DNA of 43,766 nt from Stentor coeruleus (GCA_001970955.1 MPUH01000596.1:1-43766); one strand, 5' to 3'; shown: positions 10,333 to 19,478, numbered from the stretch's first letter. Numbers and translations: made by a program. Notes: generated by a model from the sequence alone, not told the origin.

Positions 10333-10370
10333 TTATATTAAATTTGTCTATATTTTTCAACTTAAACCAT

Positions 10371-11414
10371 TTAATCTAATCTAAATGAGTTGGCGAGTAA
10401 TTTTCTTTTGATTTCATCTGCTTTAATAGCTGCTGCATTTGGTATAAAATCCTCAATTGGCTTAGGTTCAAGAGCTTTACTAGCTAGCTTCATAAATGCT
10501 TGAGGACCTTTCTGAACCATTTCAGTATATCTTATTGTTTTAACCTCTTGTTCCACCCAACTAACTTCTTGATAATTCGTCTTTGTACTTCCTGTACCCA
10601 TATTTTTTTGTCTCCTATTAGTTGGGCAATTATAAGTTCTTACAACATTAACTAATTCACTTTTAATACGAATTTCAGGTACTTTCATAGATCTATTGCT
10701 CATTTCTATAGCTAGACTCATAATTTCATCTAATTTTGGGAATTTTTGCTCACTCCTCAATTTCTTGGCTATTTCCATTATTTCTTCTTCAAGCCTTGCC
10801 AAAATTCCAGAATGAAAAACTTCAAGATTTGAAAGTCCTTGGCGCAAAGAATCAAATTGTTTATTTACTAATTCAGCTGAAATATTGTTTAATTGATTAG
10901 TCCATTTAACAAAAGGAATTTTCTGCTCATTGCATAACTTCACTGCAAAATCACTTTTTGCAGTGTCTCCATCTTCATAATCGATTTTGTTTATAATGAC
11001 TATAGTTGATCTTTTTACTTCGAGTCCACATAAAGAACATAGTTTTTCTAAAGAGTTCAATAAGTTTGAAGAGTCACTTCCCATAGACTCAAAAAGCATG
11101 AATCCATTAAATGAATTTTCTTCGCTTATTAGCTTAGACATTTCACTTTTAAGCATATCTATAATCTGCTCATCGGTTAATTTCAAATCGCTATCTAAAA
11201 AACCTGGAAAATCAATTAGATTTATTTTAGCTTTAAGTACATTACTTTCAATGTCATACCTTTTTGTTGTCGTTGTACATGAAGATCCATCACCTTTCCC
11301 AATTTCTGCTATATTATTTCCTGATATTGTATTTATTGTAGAACTTTTTCCAGATTGAGAAGTTCCTAAAAGTATATAGCTGCCGAGATCATATGAAAAT
11401 GAATTTTGCTTCAT
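10371..11414 (-). CDS. Septin/AIG1-like P-loop GTPase, paralogue 3 (canonical motifs)
   Basis: The frame is open to 11489, but the Met at 11414 is preferred. It follows an AATAAAA tract and gives MKQNSFSYDLGSYILLG, which lines up with the start of paralogue 1. The resulting protein is 347 aa. All G motifs are canonical: GTSQSGKS, DFPGFLDSD and NKID. A helical region leads to the conserved PEIRIKSELVNV block, a variable Asn/Arg/Gly segment with no counterpart in the sisters, RYTEM and a helical tail. As the only copy with complete nucleotide-binding motifs it is the best candidate for the ancestral activity. All three copies point the same way, consistent with tandem duplication. Cellular role unknown. 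Confidence 0.85.
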   Translation of the reverse strand: MKQNSFSYDLGSYILLGTSQSGKSSTINTISGNNIAEIGKGDGSSCTTTTKRYDIESNVLKAKINLIDFPGFLDSDLKLTDEQIIDMLKSEMSKLISEENSFNGFMLFESMGSDSSNLLNSLEKLCSLCGLEVKRSTIVIINKIDYEDGDTAKSDFAVKLCNEQKIPFVKWTNQLNNISAELVNKQFDSLRQGLSNLEVFHSGILARLEEEIMEIAKKLRSEQKFPKLDEIMSLAIEMSNRSMKVPEIRIKSELVNVVRTYNCPTNRRQKNMGTGSTKTNYQEVSWVEQEVKTIRYTEMVQKGPQAFMKLASKALEPKPIEDFIPNAAAIKADEIKRKLLANSFRLD

Positions 11415-12370
11415 TTTTATTAAAAAAAAAATCGATTTTAGGAAATGTAGACATTTTTTATTAAAACATCCAAGGAAAGCTTTAAACAACTTGTCTAGTT
11501 TAAATTATTAAATATTTCGAACAAAGGTTTAGTGCTAATTGTATTGTGCTAAATGAATTTCTTAGATTATATTGCCAAAAAAATTTTGATTTTGAAATAT
11601 ACTGAAAATAATTTACTAATTTTTTGCAAAGATTTGAAGCCACTTTATCTTTATTTTTAGTTATTAAGAGCATTTTACCTTAGCAATTATATTATCTTTA
11701 TTACAAGAATAGCTGATATGCCAGCAGGAAAGCAGTTGCGATTTTTACGTATCCAAAGTTCTGTAGAATAGAGAGGATATAGGAAAAGTTTAGGCAGATA
11801 TTCCTGATGAGTTGATCGGTATATGGCAAAATCATGATATGCTGATATAAAAATTTAATACAAGAGCTTGTTCTCAAATAAATAAATAAATAAATAAATA
11901 TGTTATTTAGCTTTGATGGATTTAAGGTTTATCACATACTATTATCAAGTATTAACTTGCTTTTTATGCATCTAGAAGATTTTGGACAGGCCTTCACCTT
12001 AAAAAAGACACTTTTTTCGACGAGATATTTAATACACATTTTATTATTGAAAAAAATTAGATTTAGTTCAAAGAGTGATGGAAAAGTATTTTTCAAATCA
12101 ATTAAATCATTCATTTATATTAGTGGCTCAGGAAAATCGATCAGTAAAATGCCTATCTCATGAAGATATACATAGATATATTGTTATTTTAAAGGTAATA
12201 TTCTTTATCATACACATCACATATAATAACAAAATAAAAAAATTCTTCCTCATCTAAAAAAGGTTATTTTTTCATACCCATCCTAATTATCCCACTTAAA
12301 AAATACTATCTTTTTATAAACCTCAGTATTATCATATAAAATATTCAATTGATTTCTAAATGATTATAAA
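11415..12370. other. Spacer at the right end of the GTPase island
   Basis: Holds an (AAAT)n microsatellite and no convincing gene. A plus-strand frame at 11900-12163 is low complexity. From about 12240 the sequence becomes C-rich and G-poor before the next plus-strand gene, so the usual composition returns. A TATAAA at about 12315 could be a promoter element. Confidence 0.45.
11877..11901. repeat. (AAAT)n microsatellite
   Basis: About six consecutive AAAT units. Confidence 0.9.
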
Positions 12371-12733
12371 ATGGGTCAAACCTCTTCAACTGATATACAC
12401 ATAGAGAAATATATCCAGAATCCTTTTGTAACTAGAGAAGATGTGTATCAAATAAAAAATTGTTTTGAATACTTAAACCCAAAAGACGGGATTGTGGATA
12501 TTTCCAGGATAGACGAAGAAGTTGAAACTTTACCATCTTACATGCAGGAAATAATTGATGAACTCAAGGCTATGAATACATATATAACCTTTGATCAATT
12601 TTATGAAATCATGAAGCCTAGAGTTAGTGCAATGAAATCGCTCCCAGATGATTTTGTTGTTAGGGAGAACACTTCAGCTAGTGTATTTTGTGTTTTTTGT
12701 CCGTATAAAGCCCCTCAAGAGCTTAGTAGGTAA
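12371..12733 (+). CDS. Small myristoylation-type protein with degenerate EF-hand-like fold
   Basis: This is a 120-aa protein beginning MGQTSST, a good N-myristoylation signal (Gly2, Ser/Thr at position 6). The stretch around DVYQIKNCFEYLNPKDGIVDISRIDEE has the helix-loop-helix spacing of an EF-hand, and YITFDQFYEIMKP resembles the second helix of another. The calcium ligands are incomplete, so it may not bind calcium. The tail contains CVFCPYK, a possible palmitoylation or metal site. A membrane-attached calcium-sensor-like or adaptor protein is the likely type. It has a single exon and its ATG follows GATTATAAA. Confidence 0.7.
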   Translation: MGQTSSTDIHIEKYIQNPFVTREDVYQIKNCFEYLNPKDGIVDISRIDEEVETLPSYMQEIIDELKAMNTYITFDQFYEIMKPRVSAMKSLPDDFVVRENTSASVFCVFCPYKAPQELSR

Positions 12734-13217
12734 ATAATTATCATAGAAACATTGCTTATCTTATGTTGGATATTGTTTAAAACTTATTGATTCAACTTTT
12801 TTAGTTTTATTGTATTTAAAAATAAGAATTCAGCTTTGTAAATAATGGAATTGCTTGGATTGAACGAGGAAGTTTAATTTGCTAGTGATTATTTTAAGAT
12901 TTAGACTTTGTGATTTGATTATAAAATTTCTTAACTCTAGTTCAAGATTATTTTAAAACGATTTAATAACTAAATTTCCCCGAATCTTTGATTGTAAATT
13001 CAGATATGTAGTTATTAAGACTTATAATTTTAATTAGCGCTAAAAAACTATTAAAATGATATCAAATTTTAATTCTCAAGTATATAAATAATTATCATAA
13101 GTTCATATAAAAACATACTATATATCTATAATTTATACACAAATCACTCTGAAAAATAATAATTCCCATAATCAAAGTAAAAAACATCTAATTCATTAAA
13201 CTTATTATTATACTGAA
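12734..13217. other. Convergent intergenic region, no gene seen
   Basis: Lies between the 3' ends of a plus- and a minus-strand gene. It is G-rich near 12841-12900, balanced to C-rich near 13150, and has no coding frame. Confidence 0.5.
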
Positions 13218-14342
13218 TCAATTTTTCTGAACTAATTGTCCATGATACCAGCTAGGATCAGGCACTGTATAGTCATTAAATTGTAATCGTTTCTTACAAC
13301 TTCCAAATTTCCAAGATGGAGCAGATTCCCTCAACTGTAAAGGTGTATAAGATCCAGGTCCCTAAATATCCAATACAGGTTCAATGCTTTTACTTTTAAA
13401 ATTTTGTTTACTTGAAATACTATGTTCATGTCCTCCAATTTTTAATTCATAATGATAAGACCCAGGTCCAGGAGTATCAATAATTTGGCTTAAAGGTGGT
13501 CTTTTACTTTTAATAGTCCTATATAATTTTTACAATGCTGATCTTGATGAATTATTTCTACTAATATTATAAGATCCTGGTCCAGGACTTTCTAGCATTC
13601 TAGATTTATTCCTATCAGCTTTACTTACAGAAAATTTTAAACTTGTATTGTTTAATGTTGGAGAATAAGCCCCTGGACCAGGAATATTATCAATTTTTTT
13701 TATATGACTTCTTCTTGGTGTCATAGAATATCCAATACCTGTTGGTGTACTTGATAGATTATATGAACCTGGACCTACTGTTAACTCTTTGCGGTCATGG
13801 ACTCTTTTTGATCGACCCATTGCAAAACTTACCCCACCGATTTCTAACTCTTTGTGATAAGCTCCAGGTCCTGGACTTGTGTGAAGATCTTTTATATTAA
13901 CCCTTTTCGCTAATCTACTTGGCATTTGGATTTTTGTACTGGATGTTGTTGGAGGAGTTGTTGTTTTAGAATAGTGGTTTTGATTATTATTTGGTCCTGC
14001 AGATTCATATTTCATATGTCTAACTTTTGAAGTGTTTCGGCTGTTAGGTGTTGATGCAGCCTTAAGACCTTGTGCTAAAACTGTAGTTTTCGATTCTCTA
14101 GATGAAGTTTGGCTAATTATTCTTTACTATGACACTTTAACCCCATGGTTTGTAGGACTAAGCTGATAACCGCTTGCCCCAGGGGAAATAATTCTCATTG
14201 AATTTCTAAACAACTGTCTTCTACTATCACCAGACACTCTAGAGTTGTTATCAAGACTATTTTTTGTTTCTATTTTAGGTCTTTGCACAATTTCATTTCT
14301 TCTACTTCTAAAATTCCAAATCGGTGCTTCATGTTTAATCAT
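13218..14342 (-). CDS. SHIPPO-repeat (PGPG) protein, ODF3/CIMAP-like, four exons
   Basis: Three 15-nt introns connect four exons: complement(join(13218..13361, 13377..13518, 13534..14112, 14128..14342)). The frame is continuous over 359 residues and ends in TGA, which supports TGA as a stop here. The protein carries repeated Pro-Gly-Pro-Gly-[AS]-Tyr motifs (SPGPGAYHKELEIGG, VGPGSYNLSS, IPGPGAYSPTL, SPGPGSYNIS, TPGPGSYHYELKIGG, GPGSYTPLQL). These are typical of SHIPPO/STPGR proteins of the ODF3/CIMAP family, which bind microtubules of axonemes and sperm tails. The N-terminal part is basic and polar. Start: Met at 14342 (MIKHEAPIW); an in-frame Met at 14360 is an alternative. It is divergent from the EF-hand gene with only 35 bp between. 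Confidence 0.9.
13362..13376 (-). other. 15-nt intron
   Basis: Coding strand GTATTGGATATTTAG between Pro and Gly codons of a PGPG motif. Retention would give an in-frame TAG, and removal completes the repeat. Confidence 0.92.
13519..13533 (-). other. 15-nt intron
   Basis: Coding strand GTAAAAATTATATAG, splitting a Leu codon. Retention gives TAA, and removal leads into another PGPG repeat. Confidence 0.92.
14113..14127 (-). other. 15-nt intron
   Basis: Coding strand GTAAAGAATAATTAG, splitting a Tyr codon. Retention gives TAG, and removal joins the first two exons in frame. Confidence 0.9.
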
Positions 14343-14377
14343 ATAATTACAATACACCATCTTGGTTTGTAAATAAA
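14343..14377. promoter_or_regulatory. 35-bp divergent promoter region
   Basis: This is the whole space between the start codons of the SHIPPO-repeat gene (minus) and the calcyphosin-like gene (plus). It is AT-rich with TAAATAAA before the plus-strand ATG. Two cilium-type genes may be co-regulated from it. Confidence 0.6.
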
Positions 14378-14962
14378 ATGCAAGGCCAACGTGGAGTCGT
14401 AGAAGTTTTAGCCAGTTTACGTCAGCAGCTAGAAAAGAGAGGATCAAAAAGTATTAGAGAGCTTGGAAGGACTTTTAGAGCTTTAGACTCATTTGATGGT
14501 AACAAAAAAGTTGATCGTCAAGAGTTTGCTGTAGGCCTTCGAGAAAATGGGGTTAATCTTAGTGCCCAAGAATATGGAGTACTTTTTGACTATTTTGATA
14601 AAGATCGTGATGGAACTGTATGTTTTGATGAATTTCTTGTTGGTATTAGAGGCAAACCTAACCAAAGAAGACAAGCGTTAGTAGATAAAGCCTTTCTAAA
14701 ATTCGACAAGGATGGAAACGGTTATGTGGATGCTGCAGATTTACGAGGAGTATACAATTGTCGATTCCATCCTAAGGTACAAAGTGGACAAATGACTGAG
14801 GCCCAAGCTTTTGCTGAGTTCCTTGGTAGTTTTAATGATAGAAATCGAGATGGAAAAATCACTAAAGATGAATGGGATGAATATTATGCAGCTGTTAGCT
14901 CATCAGTTGATAATGATGATCATTTTGTCCAATTGATGAAAACTGCTTGGAAGCTAGATTAA
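14378..14962 (+). CDS. Calcyphosin-like EF-hand protein
   Basis: This 194-aa protein has the length and four-EF-hand layout of calcyphosin (CAPS) proteins. The N-terminal LRQQLEKRGSKSIRELGRTF helix is typical. EF1 (DSFDGNKKVDRQE) is degenerate. EF2 (DKDRDGTVCFDE), EF3 (DKDGNGYVDAAD) and EF4 (DRNRDGKITKDE) have full calcium-ligand patterns, so the protein should bind calcium. Calcyphosins are known from ciliated cells and from axoneme proteomes. It is intronless, and its ATG follows TAAATAAA. It shares a very short divergent promoter with the SHIPPO-repeat gene, which fits a joint ciliary expression programme. Confidence 0.92.
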   Translation: MQGQRGVVEVLASLRQQLEKRGSKSIRELGRTFRALDSFDGNKKVDRQEFAVGLRENGVNLSAQEYGVLFDYFDKDRDGTVCFDEFLVGIRGKPNQRRQALVDKAFLKFDKDGNGYVDAADLRGVYNCRFHPKVQSGQMTEAQAFAEFLGSFNDRNRDGKITKDEWDEYYAAVSSSVDNDDHFVQLMKTAWKLD

Positions 14963-15419
14963 ACTAGTTTTTACTTAAGAAGGTTTATTATAAATTTTGA
15001 TGTTTTTGTGAGGATTTTATTATTTTGAGATGGATATGTGTGGATTATAATTATATTGCTGAAGGTTTAAGGAGGATTAAAAAACAGTTTGTGATTCTAG
15101 GAAAATATGATATTGGTTTTAATAAGCATGGGTGAAAAGAATATTATAAAACATTTTGGTAGTTTTTATGTTTAAGATAATGTTTTGGTTTACTTTAAAA
15201 ACTATACATTTATTAAGTATTTTTATTCTATAAAATACAAACTTCACTTTTACCAAAATATGCATATCCAATAAACTACAATTTAAAATCAAAATTGCAT
15301 ATAAATTATCTTATTATCATCTCCTCCTAAAAAAAAAACTAAAAGCCATCCTAAAAGTCAATAAAACTTATCATCATATTACTTAATTTTTCTTATCACA
15401 TTTTCTACTTATTAATCTC
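14963..15419. other. Convergent intergenic region, no gene seen
   Basis: G/T-rich after the plus-strand gene, then A/C-rich before the end of the minus-strand gene, as expected for a tail-to-tail pair. No frame or RNA recognised. Confidence 0.55.
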
Positions 15420-16076
15420 TTAATCAAAATCATCCTCATAACTCGAATCATCCTCTACAGATCCATGCATTTCCTCATTAAAAAACCTTTCCCTTTGAAA
15501 AAAACTAGGATTAATGTTCTGATTTTTTTCTGATGGTGTTACATTTGACTCTATAGTCGGAGTCATACTTTTCCCTTTTCTATCACTTATAGGAGATATG
15601 CTTTCACAGTATTCTTTGTATTTTAAAAGTCTTATTTTCGATAAATTTCCTTTGTAAATTTCATGTTTTTCGAAATCCCTGTCGAATTTTTTCTTAAGAA
15701 TCTGAGGCTTTTGGCTAGTGATTCTTTTGACTATTTGTTCGTTTTCATTGATAATTCTTTGAGCTTCTTGTCTCCTTAAGGTAAGGTTTAAGCTTTTAAG
15801 GCCTTTGAAAAAATGAGGCTGAGGTTCAAGTTTTTTGGTACTGCGTTTGTTGATGCTCGCAAGTTTGTCTAGAAGGATTTTGTTAGTTTTTTTTATTTCG
15901 AGATTTCTGTCTGTTTCAAGGTAGGGTTTGTGTTTTTTTTGAGATGCAGTTCGGGAAATCTGAGTTTTTGAATCGGTTTGTTTGATTTCTTTAAGTCTTT
16001 CATAGTGTTTTATTAGGAACCTCTGCCTTTCTTTTATTGTGACATAGTCAGAATCAAGGACTTTTAAAGTTTGCAT
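15420..16076 (-). CDS. CFAP97/hemingway-domain-like ciliary protein
   Basis: This 218-aa basic protein has two separated blocks, ETDRNLEIKKTNKILLDKL and SLNLTLRRQEAQRIINEN followed by EQIVKRI. They match the pattern of the CFAP97 (KIAA1430/hemingway) domain, in which a [DR]N..I...N..LL..L block is followed by SLN...R..E..RI..EN...L.RI. The N terminus (KERQRFLIKHYERLKEIKQ) is helical, and the C-terminal 60 residues are acidic and disordered. CFAP97 proteins are needed for cilia and sperm tails in animals. Single exon, TAA stop. Confidence 0.72.
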   Translation of the reverse strand: MQTLKVLDSDYVTIKERQRFLIKHYERLKEIKQTDSKTQISRTASQKKHKPYLETDRNLEIKKTNKILLDKLASINKRSTKKLEPQPHFFKGLKSLNLTLRRQEAQRIINENEQIVKRITSQKPQILKKKFDRDFEKHEIYKGNLSKIRLLKYKEYCESISPISDRKGKSMTPTIESNVTPSEKNQNINPSFFQRERFFNEEMHGSVEDDSSYEDDFD

Positions 16077-16795
16077 TTAGATGTTTATTTTATAATGAAA
16101 TGAGATTGCTAACTGCTGCTTTGGAGTAGATTTTATAATTAAAATAGGATTGTTTTGATATGATTTATTTATTAGAATATTTACGTAGATCAAGTTGAAA
16201 TCCAATGATATGGGGATATTAGATCAAATTGTGACTTTTAAGAATATGGAAAAGGAAGCAGCGAATTAGGAATTGTTGTAGTTAATGATTGGAATAAAAA
16301 TATTGCTCCAGATAGTCAAGCCTAGTACCTGCTTGCCGCTACTGGACTTTTATTTCTGATAGTCTAAAAAAAGTTACTCTAAATATCAATAAAATCATTA
16401 CTTATACTTTATCAGTTTATAAATCTACACAATTGGTTTTATATCTTATCATTACTTATTATTTAAGTAATAAAAAATCCTCTCTAAATTACCAGCCAGT
16501 ATCTTATTCAGTTGAAATGGGGCAATCAAATATGGAAATCGATTTAAATATGATTTCTTTAGCCAAACAAACACTAAATAATCCAAATAATAAACATTCA
16601 AATTATAAAAAGCACATATAATCCTTTTACTTTATCTTAGCATCTAATATAAATTTTCAATTTCATTCATCAAATTACACAAAATTACTCTAATTCACAA
16701 CTTCTTCTTTCCAAAACAATTTTCATATACTAAATCTCATTCTCTCGTTCTTATCATAAGCGAAACCCATCAAATTGAAATTAATCCTAATATCC
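16077..16795. other. Intergenic region with a strong hairpin, no confident gene
   Basis: Contains the hairpin at 16308-16345 (separate entry). A 62-codon plus-strand frame at 16433-16621 is low complexity and not annotated. The right part (16622-16795) is C-rich, as expected downstream of a minus-strand gene. Confidence 0.5.
16308..16345. other. 38-nt stem-loop
   Basis: CCAG-A-TAG-T-CAAGC pairs with GCTTG-CCG-CTA-CTGG around a 9-nt loop (CTAGTACCT), giving 12 pairs with small internal loops. A T-rich stretch follows on the plus strand. It lies in unannotated DNA and could be part of a small RNA. Confidence 0.5.
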
Positions 16796-17371
16796 TTAAT
16801 ATAAGAATAAAGCTAAAGCTAAAGTGAAGCTCAATACAGCACCAGCTGATTTCAAGTCAGTCATATTGCCTTTAACATATCCTCTATCAGCAGTAGTATT
16901 TCCATGAGCTTGAATTGCCCCATCATTGTCAACAGGTCCATAAGCCCAAAGTACAACAACATCTTGAACATCCTTTAAAGAGAAATCATTAGCATCTCCA
17001 GTTTCAATATTCCTTTCCCAGCTGAATAAGTATACATTTCCTTCTTTTGATTTTGTTCCACAGACAATATCACTTTTAGCATCAGCATTAGGGAATGTGC
17101 TTTCATCTTGACCAAATCTATCTTGGCAACTAGAATCTTGTCCAAGGATGAATGTAACTATATCAGAGTCTTTCATTCCAAATGTTGTAGAATTTCCAGC
17201 TTTAAACCCAACACCAGCCCAAGTTTTTTCGCTATAAAGTTTGGAGTTCACACCAAGGATAAATTTTGCTGAGGTTTCATTAACAGCAGTCCAGTTCAAC
17301 CACATGTTCTCATTGAGATCTAGTTGACCTGCGAAGACTGAGACTGATTTGAGAAGAAGGAGTGCGAGCAT
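16796..17371 (-). CDS. Secreted or surface DOMON-domain protein
   Basis: The 191-aa protein starts with a hydrophobic signal peptide (MLALLLLKSVSVFAG). The rest of the chain fits a DOMON domain: WAGVGFKAG, MKDSDIVTF, a pair of Cys near residues 82 and 104, SWERNIETGDANDFSL, WAYGP and AHGNTTADRGYV. DOMON domains bind haem or sugars and occur in dopamine beta-monooxygenase and cytochrome b561-type proteins. The last 20 residues (AGAVLSFTLALALFLY) are hydrophobic with nothing after them, typical of a GPI-anchor signal. Several NxT/NxS sites suggest glycosylation. A GPI-linked surface protein is likely; the ligand is unknown. Confidence 0.85.
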   Translation of the reverse strand: MLALLLLKSVSVFAGQLDLNENMWLNWTAVNETSAKFILGVNSKLYSEKTWAGVGFKAGNSTTFGMKDSDIVTFILGQDSSCQDRFGQDESTFPNADAKSDIVCGTKSKEGNVYLFSWERNIETGDANDFSLKDVQDVVVLWAYGPVDNDGAIQAHGNTTADRGYVKGNMTDLKSAGAVLSFTLALALFLY

Positions 17372-18395
17372 ATTTATATGGCTAATATAATGAGATAGAT
17401 TGATAAATGGGATAGGAATATATTAGAATTATATAAAAGGTGAGATTAAATTTTTTTGATAAGTATGCATTTCATGGGGGGTGAAGAGTTTTTTTAAGTG
17501 TTTAAGATCGGTATTGGGTAGATGATGTGTATATGGAAATTTTAGTTTTTTTTGATTGTGTAGAGTTAAGTATGGGATAAGGGAATTTGTATTAGATTAT
17601 GCTTGCGATTGATTAAGGTGGGGCTTTATATTGGGCTTCGGCTTTTGAAGATTATGGTCCTGAATTGGTGTTCTTATAATGTTAGGATTTATGTATGAGT
17701 TATTTAACATTCATTTTATTCATATTTAAAAGAATTTTATTAGGTTGTTGTCGATGATATAAATGGGTTATGATAATATATTATAGGCTGAATAGAAGGC
17801 TATGGGAATCGATTATTTTTTGTATTATGATAAGGGTTTATGTTTTAGATTAAGATAGGGGATTATGATGTTTGATTTTGTGTTTAAAGTAAGAAATAAT
17901 TATTGAATGAATAAGCTCACTGATTTCTGGTGGGTGGGAAATTGGTACAGAAAAAGTTAAAGCTTAATAATTATTGAGGATTTATGATTTTTTAGAGATA
18001 TGAATATTCTAAGCTTAGTACTTTTCTACTTATTCTGTATAAACATCAAATTCATTCCAGACTTTAAAATGTAAATCTCAATATATTTTCCTTACCTAGA
18101 ATACCATAATCAACTGTATCTACTGATTTTTAGTTTTTCCATATAAAAAATCCCAACTCTATCACTAATCTTCGCACTTTTTACATATAATTTATATACT
18201 CTACCCAAAGAATCCCTAACACAATCATTATTTTTATATCTCAAATACAATTTTTATCAACTTATAAAATAAATAATTCCTTAAAAGCCACATCAATAAT
18301 CTCAGACTATAAGCTAAAACAAATAAAAAACTCATTTATTACATATAAATATTCAAGCTTTAAAGTATGAAAATATTCTAATATTTTAGTTAAAT
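17372..18395. other. Long divergent intergenic region, no gene seen
   Basis: The left part is G-rich on the plus strand (17461-17520 has 19 G and 3 C), that is, C-rich upstream of the minus-strand gene. From about 18050 it becomes C-rich and G-poor before the plus-strand gene. Both halves obey the same rule for their own gene. No coding frame found. Confidence 0.6.
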
Positions 18396-19265
18396 ATGAG
18401 TGAAGAGGTTTTTAAAAAAATCCACGAATTGTTCAAAGACTACTTTATTCAGAACTGTAATCTTGATGATGATGAAGTTAATGAAGTAGAACTTGAAACT
18501 TTGGAAACTTTAGAGCCTGAAGAAGTTTATGAAAACCTAAAAGAGCTATTATCGAATTTGCTTGCCTTTAAGAAAGCAGTCAAAAACTCAGAAGTAAAAG
18601 AATTAACCCAACGTCTAATTATATTCGAGAAAATGATCCAAAAGCTTGAATCTGATATCCGAAGCCATATATCAGTCCAACATCAAATGCGCCTAGACAT
18701 GGAAACTTACGAGTTCAAAATTGAAGAGCTTCAGAAAATCAAAGCATATCATATAAAGAAAGTTGAAGACCTTGATAAATTATTAGTAGACAAAGAAGCT
18801 GAAATTCTTCATATAAAAAACAAAAATGCAGTTGAGTTGGAAATTAAACTTAAAGGTATCGAAGATAAGTTTAAACATGAAATTTGTAGTGCAGTTGATA
18901 TGTATCGTAAAGAAGGTGCTCATACAGTGAGAAATATGTCAGAAAAAACAGCTAAGGAGATGATACAGGAAAAAGATAAGGAAATTGAGAAACTTAAAGT
19001 TGAACAGCATTTTTTGTATAAGGAACTACAGTCGATTAAAGGGAAGAAAATAAAATTATCTAAGATATCTAAGGATGTGATTACTGAAAGAGGTAAAAGG
19101 ACTAAGAGAAATGGAAACGCTGCTAATGAGATGTATAAAACTATTGAGTCAATACCGAAAAAAGATAAAAAATATGAGTCGCCGTATTTGAGGAAGGAAG
19201 GACTTCATATACGCAGTGCATCTGATTTGGGAATGACGCAAAAAAACAAGTTAACTATATTATAA
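18396..19265 (+). CDS. Coiled-coil protein, unrecognised
   Basis: A 289-aa single-exon protein. An acidic N terminus (NLDDDEVNEVELETLETLEPEE) is followed by long charged helices (about residues 60-215) with heptad-like Leu/Ile spacing, for example ELQKIKAYHIKKVEDLDKLL and EIEKLKVEQHFLYKELQ. The C terminus is basic and Ser/Lys-rich. No globular domain seen. A cytoskeletal or centriole-type structural protein is likely, but the family is not recognised. Confidence 0.8.
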   Translation: MSEEVFKKIHELFKDYFIQNCNLDDDEVNEVELETLETLEPEEVYENLKELLSNLLAFKKAVKNSEVKELTQRLIIFEKMIQKLESDIRSHISVQHQMRLDMETYEFKIEELQKIKAYHIKKVEDLDKLLVDKEAEILHIKNKNAVELEIKLKGIEDKFKHEICSAVDMYRKEGAHTVRNMSEKTAKEMIQEKDKEIEKLKVEQHFLYKELQSIKGKKIKLSKISKDVITERGKRTKRNGNAANEMYKTIESIPKKDKKYESPYLRKEGLHIRSASDLGMTQKNKLTIL

Positions 19266-19478
19266 TGAATTAATTTTCACAATTAATCATCAGGAAAAGC
19301 CTAAAACAAAGATTTTTCTATAAACTTATAACTAATCTCTAATAATACTTATAGCCAACCATATATAATATATTTTGGAAATACTCTTAAAAAATTCCAA
19401 AATTTCTATTTTTTGTGTTAGGTTAATATTTTTCGGTTTCCCATAAGGAGATTTATATCAAATTTGAATAGTACAATA

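Larger units (their letters stand above)
9306..10370. other. Gene-poor spacer with relics of GTPase paralogues and a 49-bp-period repeat
   Basis: Contains a two-copy repeat (9841-9934), a segment like the upstream flank of paralogue 3 (9960 to about 10046, against 11443 to about 11513) and the start of a lost paralogue (10296-10332). No intact gene. Very AT-rich, with no G/C strand asymmetry. Confidence 0.55.

Noticed and set aside
11900..12163. Plus-strand frame containing GSGKS, a possible P-loop
   Set aside because: Low-complexity AT-rich frame on the strand opposite to the GTPases, with no other nucleotide-binding motif.
16433..16621. 62-codon plus-strand frame
   Set aside because: Asn/Lys/Ser-rich with no domain; consistent with chance in AT-rich DNA.
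18207..18217. CCCTAACA, like a heterotrich telomere unit
   Set aside because: A single occurrence, not an array.
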